DNA from: Mesorhizobium sp. SOD10
Lineage (GTDB): Bacteria; Pseudomonadota; Alphaproteobacteria; Rhizobiales; Rhizobiaceae
Reading direction: 5' to 3'
Assembly (NCBI GenBank): GCA_000824805.1
Contig: CCNA01000006.1
Span: forward strand, 496,001-560,000
DNA: 64,000 bases
Shown: positions 36,182 through 43,666 of the stretch, piece by piece
Position numbering within the stretch: the stretch's first letter is position 1
Layout of the letters: each line of letters begins with the position of its first letter
Notes under the pieces: model-generated
Databases searched by the model: none
The model's input: only the letters and a program-made list of their open reading frames with translations
What the model was told of the DNA's origin: nothing
Translations under genes and position numbers: made by a program

Positions 36182-36203
36182 TCGAATCCCGCTCTCTCCG
36201 CCA
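36182..36203 (+). other. attR, duplicate of tRNA-Ser 3' end
   Basis: Perfect 22-bp copy of 31201-31222. The base before it differs (A instead of T), so identity ends exactly there, as expected at an integration crossover segment. Confidence 0.85.
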
Positions 36204-36410
36204 ACCTCGCATAGGCCCCTAAAGCGCTGAATTGGTGTTTTTGTGGCCGTGCCCATGGCGGTGCCCGCGCGTCGGCACCGACTCCGTCGCTCGGACGCCG
36301 CGAGATAGTTGAAGCCCCACGCCGTTCAGACGGCCGGGCAAAAAACCGCTGATATCACCGCGTGGCAAACGCGAACTGCTGCCCCATTCGAACAGAAATC
36401 TCGACCGTCA

Positions 36411-36438
36411 AGCGAACTTTCCTTTCCGCCGGGCATCT
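36411..36438 (+). promoter_or_regulatory. Candidate ECF-type promoter of the sigma factor gene
   Basis: AGCGAACTTTC (36411-36421), 11 bp, GCATCT (36433-36438). The same two elements, 12 bp apart, occur at 37472-37500 before the AhpD-like gene. A GAAC-type -35 is usual for ECF sigma factors, so autoregulation and a shared regulon are plausible. Confidence 0.45.
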
Positions 36439-36472
36439 TTGATTATGATATTGTCGAAATCCGGAGGCGCGT

Positions 36473-37441
36473 ATGGAGCACGTGAGCTTTGCGCAGCGGA
36501 AGGGAACCAGCGATGCGGCGCTGGTCATCGAGGCCCGGAATGGCCAGGTGCACAGCCTCGGTCTGCTCTTCGAACGCCACCGGCCGCAGCTCTATGCGGC
36601 AGCCGTATCGCTGCTCGGCTACACGAGCAACGCCGAGGACGCCGTTCACGACACTTTCCTGACCGCGCTCGCGCGGCTCGACCAATTGCGCGAGCCCGCG
36701 GCCGTAGGCGGATGGCTTCATGCGATTCTCAGAAACTGCTGCCTGACCGAGCGGCGGCGGCGCCGGCCCCAGATCGGCGGCGCGCAGGCGGAGCAGCATT
36801 TCCGCGACATGCCGGACGACGAGCGGATCGAGACCGGCATCGAAAGCCGCGAGCTGCGCGACTGGGTGTGGGCGGCATTGCGGAAGCTGCCGGAAGAGCA
36901 TCGCGCTACGGTCATGCTGCGCTATTTCAGCTTCTACAATTCCTATGAGGAGGTTTCGACCATCCTCGGTGTTCCGGTCGGCACCGTGCGGAGCCGGCTG
37001 TTCGATGCCAAGATCAGGCTGTCCGAACTGCTCCTGTCCGCCGCAGGCGACCGCGACGAGACGCACGAGCAACTCCAGGCGGAACGCCGGTCATTTTATG
37101 AAGACGCCTTCCGTACGCTCTATTGCGGGCAGCGCGACAAGTTCCTTTCGCATTTCTCCGGCGACCTGCAACTGATCTGGTCAACCACCGGCAACCGCTT
37201 CCACGGCCGGGAACATTTCGATGCGGAGATGGATTCCGATCTGCGAACGGGCGTGCGGGTCCAGCCGAAGCGGATCATGGCGAGCGACAACATCACCGTG
37301 CTCGAGGCGGCGATCGCCAACCCACCGGAAACGCCCGATCTCTGCCCACCCGGCGTCGTGATGGTCATGAAGGAGGGCGCGGCGCAGGTCGAGCGTCTCT
37401 ACCTCCATATGGCTGCGCGTCCTCCGTTTCCGATCGGCTGA
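36473..37441 (+). CDS. ECF sigma factor with C-terminal SnoaL-like domain
   Basis: A 322-aa sigma-70 family protein. Region 2 spans about residues 30-95 (LGLLFERHRPQLYAAAVSLL, AEDAVHDTFLTAL), and region 4 about residues 130-190 (LPEEHRATVMLRYF, LGVPVGTVRSRLFDAK). The remaining 130 residues form an NTF2/SnoaL-like domain (FLSHFSGDLQLIWSTTGNRF, GREHFDAEM). Such fused tails in ECF41-like and related groups tune sigma activity in place of a separate anti-sigma factor. The next gene encodes an AhpD/carboxymuconolactone-decarboxylase-like protein, the classic partner of ECF41 proteins. Exact ECF group not certain. Confidence 0.88.
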   Translation: MEHVSFAQRKGTSDAALVIEARNGQVHSLGLLFERHRPQLYAAAVSLLGYTSNAEDAVHDTFLTALARLDQLREPAAVGGWLHAILRNCCLTERRRRRPQIGGAQAEQHFRDMPDDERIETGIESRELRDWVWAALRKLPEEHRATVMLRYFSFYNSYEEVSTILGVPVGTVRSRLFDAKIRLSELLLSAAGDRDETHEQLQAERRSFYEDAFRTLYCGQRDKFLSHFSGDLQLIWSTTGNRFHGREHFDAEMDSDLRTGVRVQPKRIMASDNITVLEAAIANPPETPDLCPPGVVMVMKEGAAQVERLYLHMAARPPFPIG

Positions 37442-37471
37442 CGCTGACGAAATATCCGCTCCTTCTCGCCG

Positions 37472-37500
37472 AGCGAACTTTCGCGGCGGCGAATGCATCT
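37472..37500 (+). promoter_or_regulatory. Candidate ECF-type promoter of the AhpD-like gene
   Basis: AGCGAACTTTC (37472-37482), 12 bp, GCATCT (37495-37500), then TTTCCC. It matches the motif before the sigma factor gene (36411-36438). It lies 46 bp upstream of the AhpD-like ATG. Confidence 0.45.
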
Positions 37501-37546
37501 CTTTCCCATTGGGACCGCTGTGGTCCCCAGACCAGGAAGGAGTTCC

Positions 37547-38026
37547 ATGATGACTGCTTTGCTTTCGACCTTCGCGCGGGTGCTGGCCGCCGGCGGCACC
37601 GCGGCATTTCTAATCTATGTTCCATCGCCCGCTTATGCCGACGATGCGTCCAATGCCCTCGCCGCAACCCATAAGGATATCGAACAGACCTTCGGCAAGG
37701 TGCCGGATTTCCTCAAGGCGTTTCCCGACAGCGGGTTGCCCGGAGCCTGGGCGGAAACCAAGGCTCTCGAGTTCAGCGACGGCGCCCTGACGGTGAAGAC
37801 CAAGGCCCTGATCTCACTCGCCGTATCGGCGCAGATCCCTTGCAGCTACTGCATCTGGTCCGACACGGTCTCGGCCCGGCAGGCGGGCGCCACCGACGCC
37901 GAAATCAAAGAGGCGGTGGCGATGGCGGCCATCACACGGCATTGGAGCACGATCTTCAACGGCATGCAGGTGGATTTCGAGCAGTTCAAGAAGGACCTGG
38001 GCGGCGACACCACTGCCAACAAGTAG
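37547..38026 (+). CDS. Exported AhpD/carboxymuconolactone decarboxylase-like protein
   Basis: A 159-aa protein. A hydrophobic leader ending SPAYA (about residue 31) indicates export, unusual for this family. The mature part has the CMD/AhpD helical fold with the CSYCIWSD motif, whose CxxC pair is the redox centre of AhpD-type peroxidase partners, followed by the conserved His of AAITRHWS. Two adjacent ATG codons (37547, 37550) follow AGGAAGGAG. The sigma factor gene ends 105 bp upstream; a repeated promoter-like motif links the pair. A periplasmic oxidative-stress role is inference. Confidence 0.85.
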   Translation: MMTALLSTFARVLAAGGTAAFLIYVPSPAYADDASNALAATHKDIEQTFGKVPDFLKAFPDSGLPGAWAETKALEFSDGALTVKTKALISLAVSAQIPCSYCIWSDTVSARQAGATDAEIKEAVAMAAITRHWSTIFNGMQVDFEQFKKDLGGDTTANK

Positions 38027-38045
38027 CCGGCGCGGCGCCAATCCT

Positions 38046-38078
38046 CGGCGAACGGTGCGCAATGGCATCCGTTCGCCG
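38046..38078 (+). terminator. Hairpin after the AhpD-like gene
   Basis: CGGCGAACGG (38046-38055) and CCGTTCGCCG (38069-38078) are perfectly complementary with a 13-nt loop, 20 bp past the stop. There is no U-tract. Confidence 0.4.
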
Positions 38079-38306
38079 GTTGGCGCAACCTCCCCATCAC
38101 CTGTTCGCAAGGCAGCCCAACCACTCCAACATTCCCGGAGGGCCACGTGACTGCGTGCAACGTCTTTCGGACCGAGCCTGGGTATTCATCAAGGCGCGCC
38201 TAAGCCGTCGTCGCGACGTTGGCGCCGCCGTTCACGGCTTTGCGCTCCGCAGCGATTTCGCTGCCGCTGCCTGGGAACATCCCTCTGTTCATACCGGCCA
38301 TAGCGA

Positions 38307-38516
38307 TCAATCACCGCGTTCGACCCGACGATATTTGAAACGATCGCGCACGAATTTGTTGAAGAATCGCCCTTTTGAGGACGCTTCCTTGAAACCCGAA
38401 TAAATCTTGGGCCCGACACCCTCGTAGTCGTAGCGCTCGCCGCTTGGAACGAACCACACGGAAAGGATCCGCCTCGACGGATCGTAGCGAATGTTCTGGA
38501 TCGCGGTGGAAGGCAT
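38307..38516 (-). CDS. KTSC domain-containing protein
   Basis: A 69-aa protein that is a single KTSC domain: MPSTAIQNIRYDPSRRILSV, VWFVPSGERYDYEGV, then ASSKGRFFNKFVRDRFKY with the KGxFFNxxVR signature. The domain is named for lysyl-tRNA synthetase tails and also occurs alone, as here. GGAG-like AGGAGACGG precedes the ATG. It is convergent with the AhpD-like gene and divergent from the AlkB-like gene. Confidence 0.85.
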   Translation of the reverse strand: MPSTAIQNIRYDPSRRILSVWFVPSGERYDYEGVGPKIYSGFKEASSKGRFFNKFVRDRFKYRRVERGD

Positions 38517-38619
38517 GTGCCGTCTCCTGCTTCCAACTCTTAATCCTTCATGCTCTCCCTAGGTTCCACCATGCCGGCACCGGCCTTGCACAGGTGTCCC
38601 GATTGCCTATGTGAGCCCT

Positions 38620-39231
38620 ATGCCATCAGCCAGGAACCGAACCGGCGGGCGCGCTTTCCAGAGCGACCTCTTCGGCGCGCCCGCGAGCCCGCCGCCAGGC
38701 CCCGAAGGCTTCTCCTACCAGCCGGACCTGATCGCCCAAGACGAGGAGCGCGAACTGGTTCGTCAGATCCGGGGCTTGCCTTTCAAGCCGTTCGATTTTC
38801 ACGGCCATCTTGCCAACAGGCAGGTCGTCGGCTTCGGCCTGCGCTATGATTATGAGCGCCGCGAGGTGCTCGAAGCGCCACCGATTCCGGACTTCCTGAT
38901 GGCGCTTCGCACCAAGGTCGCCGCCTTCGCGGGCGTCCCGGCAATCGAATTCGCGCAGGTGCTCATCAACGAGTATCGCCCGGGCGCCGGCATAGGCTGG
39001 CACCGGGACAAGCCGCATTTCGACCTTGTCGCGGGCGTTTCCCTGCTCTCGTCCTGCAGTTTCCGGCTGCGCCGCAAGAACGGCGCGGCATGGGACCGTG
39101 CGACAGTCGAGGTCGAGCCCAGGTCCGTCTATCTCATGGCCGGCCCGGCGCGGAACGAGTGGGAACACAGCATCCCGCCCGTGGAACACCATCGCTACTC
39201 GGTGACGTTCCGGACAATGCGCGCGCTTTAA
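38620..39231 (+). CDS. AlkB-like 2-oxoglutarate/Fe(II) dioxygenase
   Basis: A 203-aa dioxygenase of the AlkB repair family, which oxidatively removes alkyl groups from nucleic acid bases. Iron ligands are visible as WHRDKPHFD (His-x-Asp) near residue 128 and the His of EHSIPP near residue 186. The 2-oxoglutarate Arg lies in HRYSVTFRTMR. The NEYRPGAGIGWHRD segment is diagnostic. ATG at 38620 or GTG at 38611 are both possible starts. Neighbours (KTSC, AhpD-like, ECF sigma) suggest a stress context, but not one operon. Confidence 0.9.
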   Translation: MPSARNRTGGRAFQSDLFGAPASPPPGPEGFSYQPDLIAQDEERELVRQIRGLPFKPFDFHGHLANRQVVGFGLRYDYERREVLEAPPIPDFLMALRTKVAAFAGVPAIEFAQVLINEYRPGAGIGWHRDKPHFDLVAGVSLLSSCSFRLRRKNGAAWDRATVEVEPRSVYLMAGPARNEWEHSIPPVEHHRYSVTFRTMRAL

Positions 39232-39312
39232 ACAGCCGCACCGGCGACCATCCGGGAACCATCGCCAGACCCCGGGGTTGTGTCGTCAGATTCGAGATCG
39301 AAAGGAAAGACG

Positions 39313-39723
39313 ATGCGTATATTGACGATGGTCCTGACACTGTCGGCAATGGCGTTGGCGCAGCCCGCTTCCGCTCAACGCGCCGATCCGCAGCCGCCGC
39401 AAGCCCCGCCTCTTGCCCAGGAGCCCATCCCCGGTCTGCCGCAGCCCGGCCAGCCCCAGCCCGGCCAGGACGGTGCCGCCCAGAACGTCACCAACATCGT
39501 CGTGGTGGCGATGGAGGACCTGCCCGCGGAAGTGAAGGCGCAAGCCGAAGCCATAGTCACCAGGACGACCGCCAAGGAACTGGCCAAGCTGCAAAGCTCG
39601 GTCGACGCCTCGCCCGAGGCGACGTCGGTTCTGCATGCGAACGGGCTGAATTCCTCGCAGGTAGTCGCCGCCAACATCGACGGTGACGGCACGCTGACGC
39701 TGATCATCCAGACGACGGCCTGA
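39313..39723 (+). CDS. Secreted proline/glutamine-rich hypothetical protein
   Basis: A 136-aa protein with a Sec signal peptide (MRILTMVLTLSAMALAQPASA). A 35-residue Pro/Gln-rich stretch (PQPPQAPPLAQEP, QPGQPQPGQDG) comes next, and then a folded-looking part (NVTNIVVVAMEDLPAEVKAQ, VAANIDGDGTLTLIIQ). AAAGGAAAG lies just before the ATG. It ends 78 bp before the nuoD paralog and could share its transcript. I do not recognise a family. Confidence 0.7.
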   Translation: MRILTMVLTLSAMALAQPASAQRADPQPPQAPPLAQEPIPGLPQPGQPQPGQDGAAQNVTNIVVVAMEDLPAEVKAQAEAIVTRTTAKELAKLQSSVDASPEATSVLHANGLNSSQVVAANIDGDGTLTLIIQTTA

Positions 39724-39801
39724 CCGGAGGGCATGCCTCGGCCGAACGGCGGCCGACGGCCCGCGGTTCGCATTCTATCCTCACTCTTGCGGAGGGCCGT
39801 C

Positions 39802-40992
39802 ATGACCGAAACCGCAGTCCGCAACTTCACGCTCAACTTCGGACCGCAACACCCTTCGGCCCATGGCGTGCTCAGGCTGGTGCTGGAACTGGACGGCGAG
39901 ATCGTCGACCGTGCCGACCCGCATATCGGCCTGCTGCATCGCGGCACCGAGAAGCTGATCGAATACAAGAATTATCTGCAGGCCCTGCCCTATTTCGACC
40001 GGCTCGATTACGTCGCGCCGATGAATCAAGAACATGCCTTCTGCCTCGCCGCTGAAAAGCTGCTCCAGCTGTCCGTCCCCCGCCGCGGCCAGTTGATCCG
40101 CGTGCTGTTTTGCGAGATCGGTCGGCTCCTGTCGCATCTTCTCAACGTCACCACGCAGGCCATGGACATCGGCGCGCTGACGCCGCCGCTCTGGGGTTTC
40201 GCCGAGCGCGAGAAGCTAATGGTTTTCTATGAACGCGCATCAGGCGCCCGCATGCATGCGAACTATTTCCGTGTCGGCGGCGTGCATCAGGACCTGCCGG
40301 AAGAGCTGCTCGACGACATCTGGGATTTCTGCGATCCGTTCCTGAAGGTTTGCGACAATCTCGAAGGCCTGCTCACCGACAACCGCATCTTCAAGCAGCG
40401 CAATGTCGATGTCGGCGTGATCTCGCTCGATGACGCCTGGGGCCTGGGCTTCTCCGGGCCCATGATTCGCGGATCGGGCGCCGCCTGGGACCTGCGCAAG
40501 GCGCAGCCATACGAATGCTACCCCGAGATGGATTTCGACATCCCGATCGGCAAGCACGGCGATTGCTACGATCGCTATCTGGTGCGCATGGAAGAGATGC
40601 GCCAGTCGGTGCGCATCATGCGGCAGTGCCTGGAAAAGTTGCGCTCGGCCGATAGCCGGGGTCCGGTCGCGGTGCCGAACCAGAAGATCACGCCGCCGCC
40701 GCGCGCCACCATGAAGCGTTCGATGGAAGCGACCATCCACCATTTCAAGCTCTATACCGAAGGCCACCGCGTGCCGCCCGGCGAAGTCTATGCGGCAGTC
40801 GAGGCGCCGAAGGGCGAGTTCGGCGTCTATCTGGTCTCGAACGGCAGCAACGTTCCCTATCGCTGCAAGATACGCGCGCCTTCCTTCGCCCATCTCCAGG
40901 CGATGGATTTCCTCTCGCGCGGGCATATGGTGGCGGATGTCGCAGCCATCATCGGCTCGCTCGACATCGTCTTCGGCGAGATCGACCGCTAA
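39802..40992 (+). CDS. nuoD: NADH-quinone oxidoreductase subunit D, stand-alone copy
   Basis: A 396-aa 49-kDa-type complex I subunit, full length for the alphaproteobacterial form: [20 protein letters not shown] and [31 protein letters not shown], and the C-terminal DIVFGEIDR. NuoD lines the quinone-binding cavity with NuoB; the GPQHPSAHG loop with its His is intact. No other nuo gene lies nearby, so this is an extra copy outside the main operon. GGAGGGCC precedes the ATG. A strong hairpin follows. Confidence 0.93.
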   Translation: MTETAVRNFTLNFGPQHPSAHGVLRLVLELDGEIVDRADPHIGLLHRGTEKLIEYKNYLQALPYFDRLDYVAPMNQEHAFCLAAEKLLQLSVPRRGQLIRVLFCEIGRLLSHLLNVTTQAMDIGALTPPLWGFAEREKLMVFYERASGARMHANYFRVGGVHQDLPEELLDDIWDFCDPFLKVCDNLEGLLTDNRIFKQRNVDVGVISLDDAWGLGFSGPMIRGSGAAWDLRKAQPYECYPEMDFDIPIGKHGDCYDRYLVRMEEMRQSVRIMRQCLEKLRSADSRGPVAVPNQKITPPPRATMKRSMEATIHHFKLYTEGHRVPPGEVYAAVEAPKGEFGVYLVSNGSNVPYRCKIRAPSFAHLQAMDFLSRGHMVADVAAIIGSLDIVFGEIDR

Positions 40993-40996
40993 AGAG

Positions 40997-41032
40997 GGAG
41001 CGCAGAGGCCCCGGTCAGGCCTCCACCGCTCC
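40997..41032 (+). terminator. Hairpin after the nuoD copy
   Basis: GGAGCG/CGCTCC (40997-41002 and 41027-41032) encloses GAGGCC/GGCCTC (41005-41010 and 41018-41023) across small internal bulges. It starts 5 bp past the stop codon. No U-tract follows, but the stem is very stable. Confidence 0.55.
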
Positions 41033-41073
41033 CATCAGGTCTTGATCGGTCGCGAGTGCATGCATCGCGGCCG

Positions 41074-41508
41074 TCAATGCATGAACACCGCTCTCAACCA
41101 GGCAAGAATACCCGCGCCCGGAGAGATCGCCGCGCGCACGCGCGATGCCGCCCAGCGGGCCGGCATGTTGGCGCCGACATGGCAATGGCAGACGACCTCA
41201 TGCAGTTGCCAGTCGCTCATCTCGAAGAAGCGCCTGGCTTCACCATAGGTGTCGTCCCGCAAGCCTTGCGCGCGAAAGATCGGATCCTCGAAAGCGACGG
41301 TGATCGCCGATCCGTCCGTGCGCATTCTTTGACGCACATCGGGCGAAGCGTATTCGGTGCCGGTCAGCGCCGTGAGGCGGCGGCCGGGATTTTCTTCGAG
41401 AAGTTGCGCCCAGCGCTCGAGGCGCTGGCCACGATTGGCGATGAGAGCCGGTGCTTCGGCATGAACGTCGGCAACGGCGTTGATTTGGTCAAGGGTTTGG
41501 TGCTTCAC
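41074..41508 (-). CDS. Hypothetical protein, function unknown
   Basis: A 144-aa protein rich in charged residues, with no signal peptide or membrane helix. Recognisable stretches are HAEAPALIANRGQRLERWAQLLE near the start and FEMSDWQLHEVVCHCHVGAN near residue 115. GTG at 41508 is the best start because GGAG lies six bases upstream (AGGAGACGGCC); an earlier in-frame GTG at 41529 would place that site inside the gene. Convergent with the nuoD copy. No family recognised. Confidence 0.65.
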   Translation of the reverse strand: MKHQTLDQINAVADVHAEAPALIANRGQRLERWAQLLEENPGRRLTALTGTEYASPDVRQRMRTDGSAITVAFEDPIFRAQGLRDDTYGEARRFFEMSDWQLHEVVCHCHVGANMPARWAASRVRAAISPGAGILAWLRAVFMH

Positions 41509-41809
41509 GGCCGTCTCCTGTACAGGCACAATTGGCCACCCGCTGACAATGGAACTAAGGCACGGCCAGTCGCCGGCAAGAGCCGAAACAGGCGCGCAGA
41601 ATCATTTAATCGCCACTTGCCGTCATCGCGCGGAGCGGTCGTGTTGGAACCATCCGCGGGCGTGGCCGTTTTGCCGGCTTGCGCGGCCCATCGCTCCCCG
41701 ACGAAGCGGCTGAATGCTGCAGCGATCACACCATCGTTTCAGGTCGGGCTGCAGATCCCGGTTTTGGATCGCGGCAAAGCTCGTCGGCCACAGAGTGGAA
41801 GGAAACGCG

Positions 41810-42151
41810 ATGGCCATTCTCCCCAATCCGGACCCGTCTCCCACGCCGGTGCCCACACCGCCGCCGATCCCGGAGCCGAAGCCGATGCGCGAGCCGGATC
41901 CCGACCGGTTGCCCGACGAGGAGCCGGTCCCCAACCCCGACGAGAATGACGCGCCGCCCAAGCATTCCGCGACCGGACGCGCCTCCGCCGTCAACACCAG
42001 CCTGAGCATGACGGGCGCCACGCTCGCCGTACCGCCGCCGCTGGTGCTCTTCATCTTCCTGCAGCGCTTCTTCGTCGATTCGATTGTGGGCTCGGCGATC
42101 AAGGGAGAATGCCGCGCCGGCGGTCGACGTGAGTGGGGCTTCACGATCTGA
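41810..42151 (+). CDS. Proline-rich hypothetical protein ending in an ABC sugar-permease tail
   Basis: A 113-aa ORF with two unrelated parts. Residues 1 to about 58 are Pro/Glu/Asp-rich (MAILPNPDPSPTPVPTPPPI, EPDPDRLPDEEPVPNPDEN). From about residue 62 it reads SLSMTGATLAVPPPLVLFIF and LQRFFVDSIVGSAIKG, which is the C-terminal membrane segment and tail of a MalG-type carbohydrate ABC permease. The first part has its own AGGAAACGCG site and ATG. The composite looks like a fusion of a small gene with a permease remnant after a deletion. The last 11 bp overlap the convergent methyltransferase gene. Confidence 0.55.
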   Translation: MAILPNPDPSPTPVPTPPPIPEPKPMREPDPDRLPDEEPVPNPDENDAPPKHSATGRASAVNTSLSMTGATLAVPPPLVLFIFLQRFFVDSIVGSAIKGECRAGGRREWGFTI

Positions 42152-42809
42152 CGGCGCGCAGGTAATGCAGGCTGAGCCAGTTGAGCGGGCCGTCTTCTAT
42201 GCGTTCGAACCCGGCTCCGGCCAGCGGTTCGCGAAGGCGGTGCAGGTCGAATTGGCCATGCAGGCCGTGTTTTGCTGACATGTGTCCGCGCTCACTCACC
42301 GGTCCGGCATAATCGATCAGCAGCAGCCGCCCGCCTGGGGGCAGAACGCGCGCGGCCTCGCGCAGGCAAAAGCCGCGCCTTGCCTCCGGAACCATATGCA
42401 GCACCGTCGTGAAAGTGACGACGTCGAAGCGACCGTTCTCGAACGGCAGACTGGCCGCATCAGCATGATGAAACGGAATTTCTAGCCCGGCCCGGTTTGC
42501 CTTGCGGCGAGCGGCGGCAAGCATCTTTTCGGAGACGTCGACGCCAACCACGGATCCACCGGGCTGCACGCGGCGCCAGGCCGAAATCGCCTGGGTGCCA
42601 GTACCGCATCCGACGTCCAGCAACTGGAAGCCCGGCGCCAAGCCGGCCAGATCGAGCAGCGCCTCACGATAGGCCCTGTCGCGCCCACGGGTCAGCATGA
42701 GGACCAGCAGGTCATAGAGGCGCGGAAAGCCGATGCCCTTGTTGGCCTCAGGACCGACTGCGGCTCCGGCGGCACGTATTTCGCTTCGCAAATGGTGCAT
42801 GTTTGTCAC
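42141..42809 (-). CDS. Class I SAM-dependent methyltransferase
   Basis: A 222-aa methyltransferase of the UbiE-like/Methyltransf_11 type. Motif I is LLDVGCGTGTQAISA near residue 65, VVGVDVSEKMLAAARRKA gives the acidic motif II, and VVTFTTVLHMVPEA precedes the PPGGRLLLIDYAG strand. The substrate is unknown. It is divergent from a TetR gene 200 bp away, and the shared intergenic region contains perfect inverted repeats, so the TetR protein probably controls it. Confidence 0.88.
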   Translation of the reverse strand: MTNMHHLRSEIRAAGAAVGPEANKGIGFPRLYDLLVLMLTRGRDRAYREALLDLAGLAPGFQLLDVGCGTGTQAISAWRRVQPGGSVVGVDVSEKMLAAARRKANRAGLEIPFHHADAASLPFENGRFDVVTFTTVLHMVPEARRGFCLREAARVLPPGGRLLLIDYAGPVSERGHMSAKHGLHGQFDLHRLREPLAGAGFERIEDGPLNWLSLHYLRAVRS

Positions 42810-42898
42810 GTCCTCTCTTCAGCGGCGGGGCCGGCCAATGCCGGCATTGCGACTGAGGCTGGTGCTGTTTCGAAACGGCTCGTATGATAATGGACAGC

Positions 42899-42950
42899 TT
42901 GTTCGGGATTTTCGACGAACAAAGCGGATGGAACGTTCGTTACCGAACAA
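42899..42950. promoter_or_regulatory. Inverted repeats between methyltransferase and TetR genes, candidate operator
   Basis: TTGTTCG (42899-42905) faces CGAACAA (42916-42922), a perfect 7-bp repeat with 10-bp spacer. GTTCG (42935-42939) faces CGAAC (42944-42948). All share the CGAAC half-site. Divergent TetR pairs usually have such an operator. Confidence 0.5.
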
Positions 42951-43009
42951 TCCCGACCCGCTGTCCCGGAAAAGTCGCCCCATCCATGTGAGCAGCAAGG
43001 AAGCGACCC

Positions 43010-43636
43010 ATGCCACGGGATATCGACCGGCGGGCCGCCCGCACCCGCAAAGCCCTTCACCAGGCGCTGCTGACGCTGATGCTGCGCAAGGGCTACGAGG
43101 CCCTTTCAGTGCAAGACATTATCGACGAAGCCGATGTCGGCCGCTCGACATTCTATGCGCACTATACCGGCAAGGAGGACCTGCTGCGCAGCGGCTTCCA
43201 GATGCTTCGGGGAGAACTCGAGGAGGCGCAATCGACAGCGCGCGCCGGAGCCGAAGCATCGCATGACGATCCGCTAGGCTTCAGCACGGCCATGTTCGAG
43301 CATGCGGCCCGGTATGCCGACCATTACCGCACGATGATCGGCGGTCGGGGCGGCGCCGTGACGGAAAACGAAATTCGCCTGATCCTGTCGGAAATGGTGC
43401 GACAGGAATTGCCGCCTACCCTCTACGGCGATGCCATCCCGCGCGACTTCGTCGTGCAATTCATCGCGGACGCCTTTCTTACGGCGCTGAATTGGTGGTT
43501 CGAACGAAAGCCTCGGCTGCTTCCGTCTCAGGTCGACGCCATGTTCAGGCGCCTCGTGCTCGGCGGGCTCTCACAGCTGATCGGCGACGAGCGCCGGCAG
43601 ATCGATCGCCCGGCTGCAAATCGCGATACGGATTGA
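43010..43636 (+). CDS. TetR/AcrR family transcriptional regulator
   Basis: A 208-aa regulator. The helix-turn-helix is at about residues 30-55 (LSVQDIIDEADVGRSTFYAHY), and the C-terminal half is alpha-helical without motif-level similarity I can name. AGCAAGGAAGC lies upstream of the ATG. It is divergent from the methyltransferase gene; repeated CGAAC half-sites between them are the likely binding sites. It ends 30 bp before the convergent Gfo/Idh gene. Confidence 0.88.
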   Translation: MPRDIDRRAARTRKALHQALLTLMLRKGYEALSVQDIIDEADVGRSTFYAHYTGKEDLLRSGFQMLRGELEEAQSTARAGAEASHDDPLGFSTAMFEHAARYADHYRTMIGGRGGAVTENEIRLILSEMVRQELPPTLYGDAIPRDFVVQFIADAFLTALNWWFERKPRLLPSQVDAMFRRLVLGGLSQLIGDERRQIDRPAANRDTD

Positions 43637-43666
43637 TTGGTCTCATGGACGCAAGAGGCGCATCGC

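Larger units (their letters stand above)
31201..36203. mobile_element. Decayed genomic island integrated at tRNA-Ser
   Basis: The 22-bp 3' end of tRNA-Ser (31201-31222, starting TCGAATCCCG, ending CTCCGCCA) recurs identically at 36182-36203; these are the expected attL and attR of an integrative element. Inside are an integrase fragment next to attL, a frameshifted IS5-type transposase fragment, an O-acetyltransferase remnant, and a minus-strand glycan operon with two damaged genes. Base composition is visibly less GC-rich than in flanking genes. No intact integrase remains, so the island should no longer excise by itself. Confidence 0.85.
35827..36472. other. Non-coding end of the island and spacer before the sigma factor gene
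   Basis: This stretch holds GGCAGCGCTGCC (35871-35882), a hairpin AGCGGTT/AACCGCT (36129-36153) resembling part of the interspersed repeat, attR at 36182-36203, and a candidate promoter motif at 36411-36438 for the sigma factor. A minus-strand ORF at 35900-36103 has no recognisable family. I see no other gene. Confidence 0.6.

Noticed and set aside
31133..36203. Interpretation of the island as a prophage.
   Set aside because: No capsid, tail, portal, terminase or lysis gene is present; cargo is surface-glycan genes and remnants.
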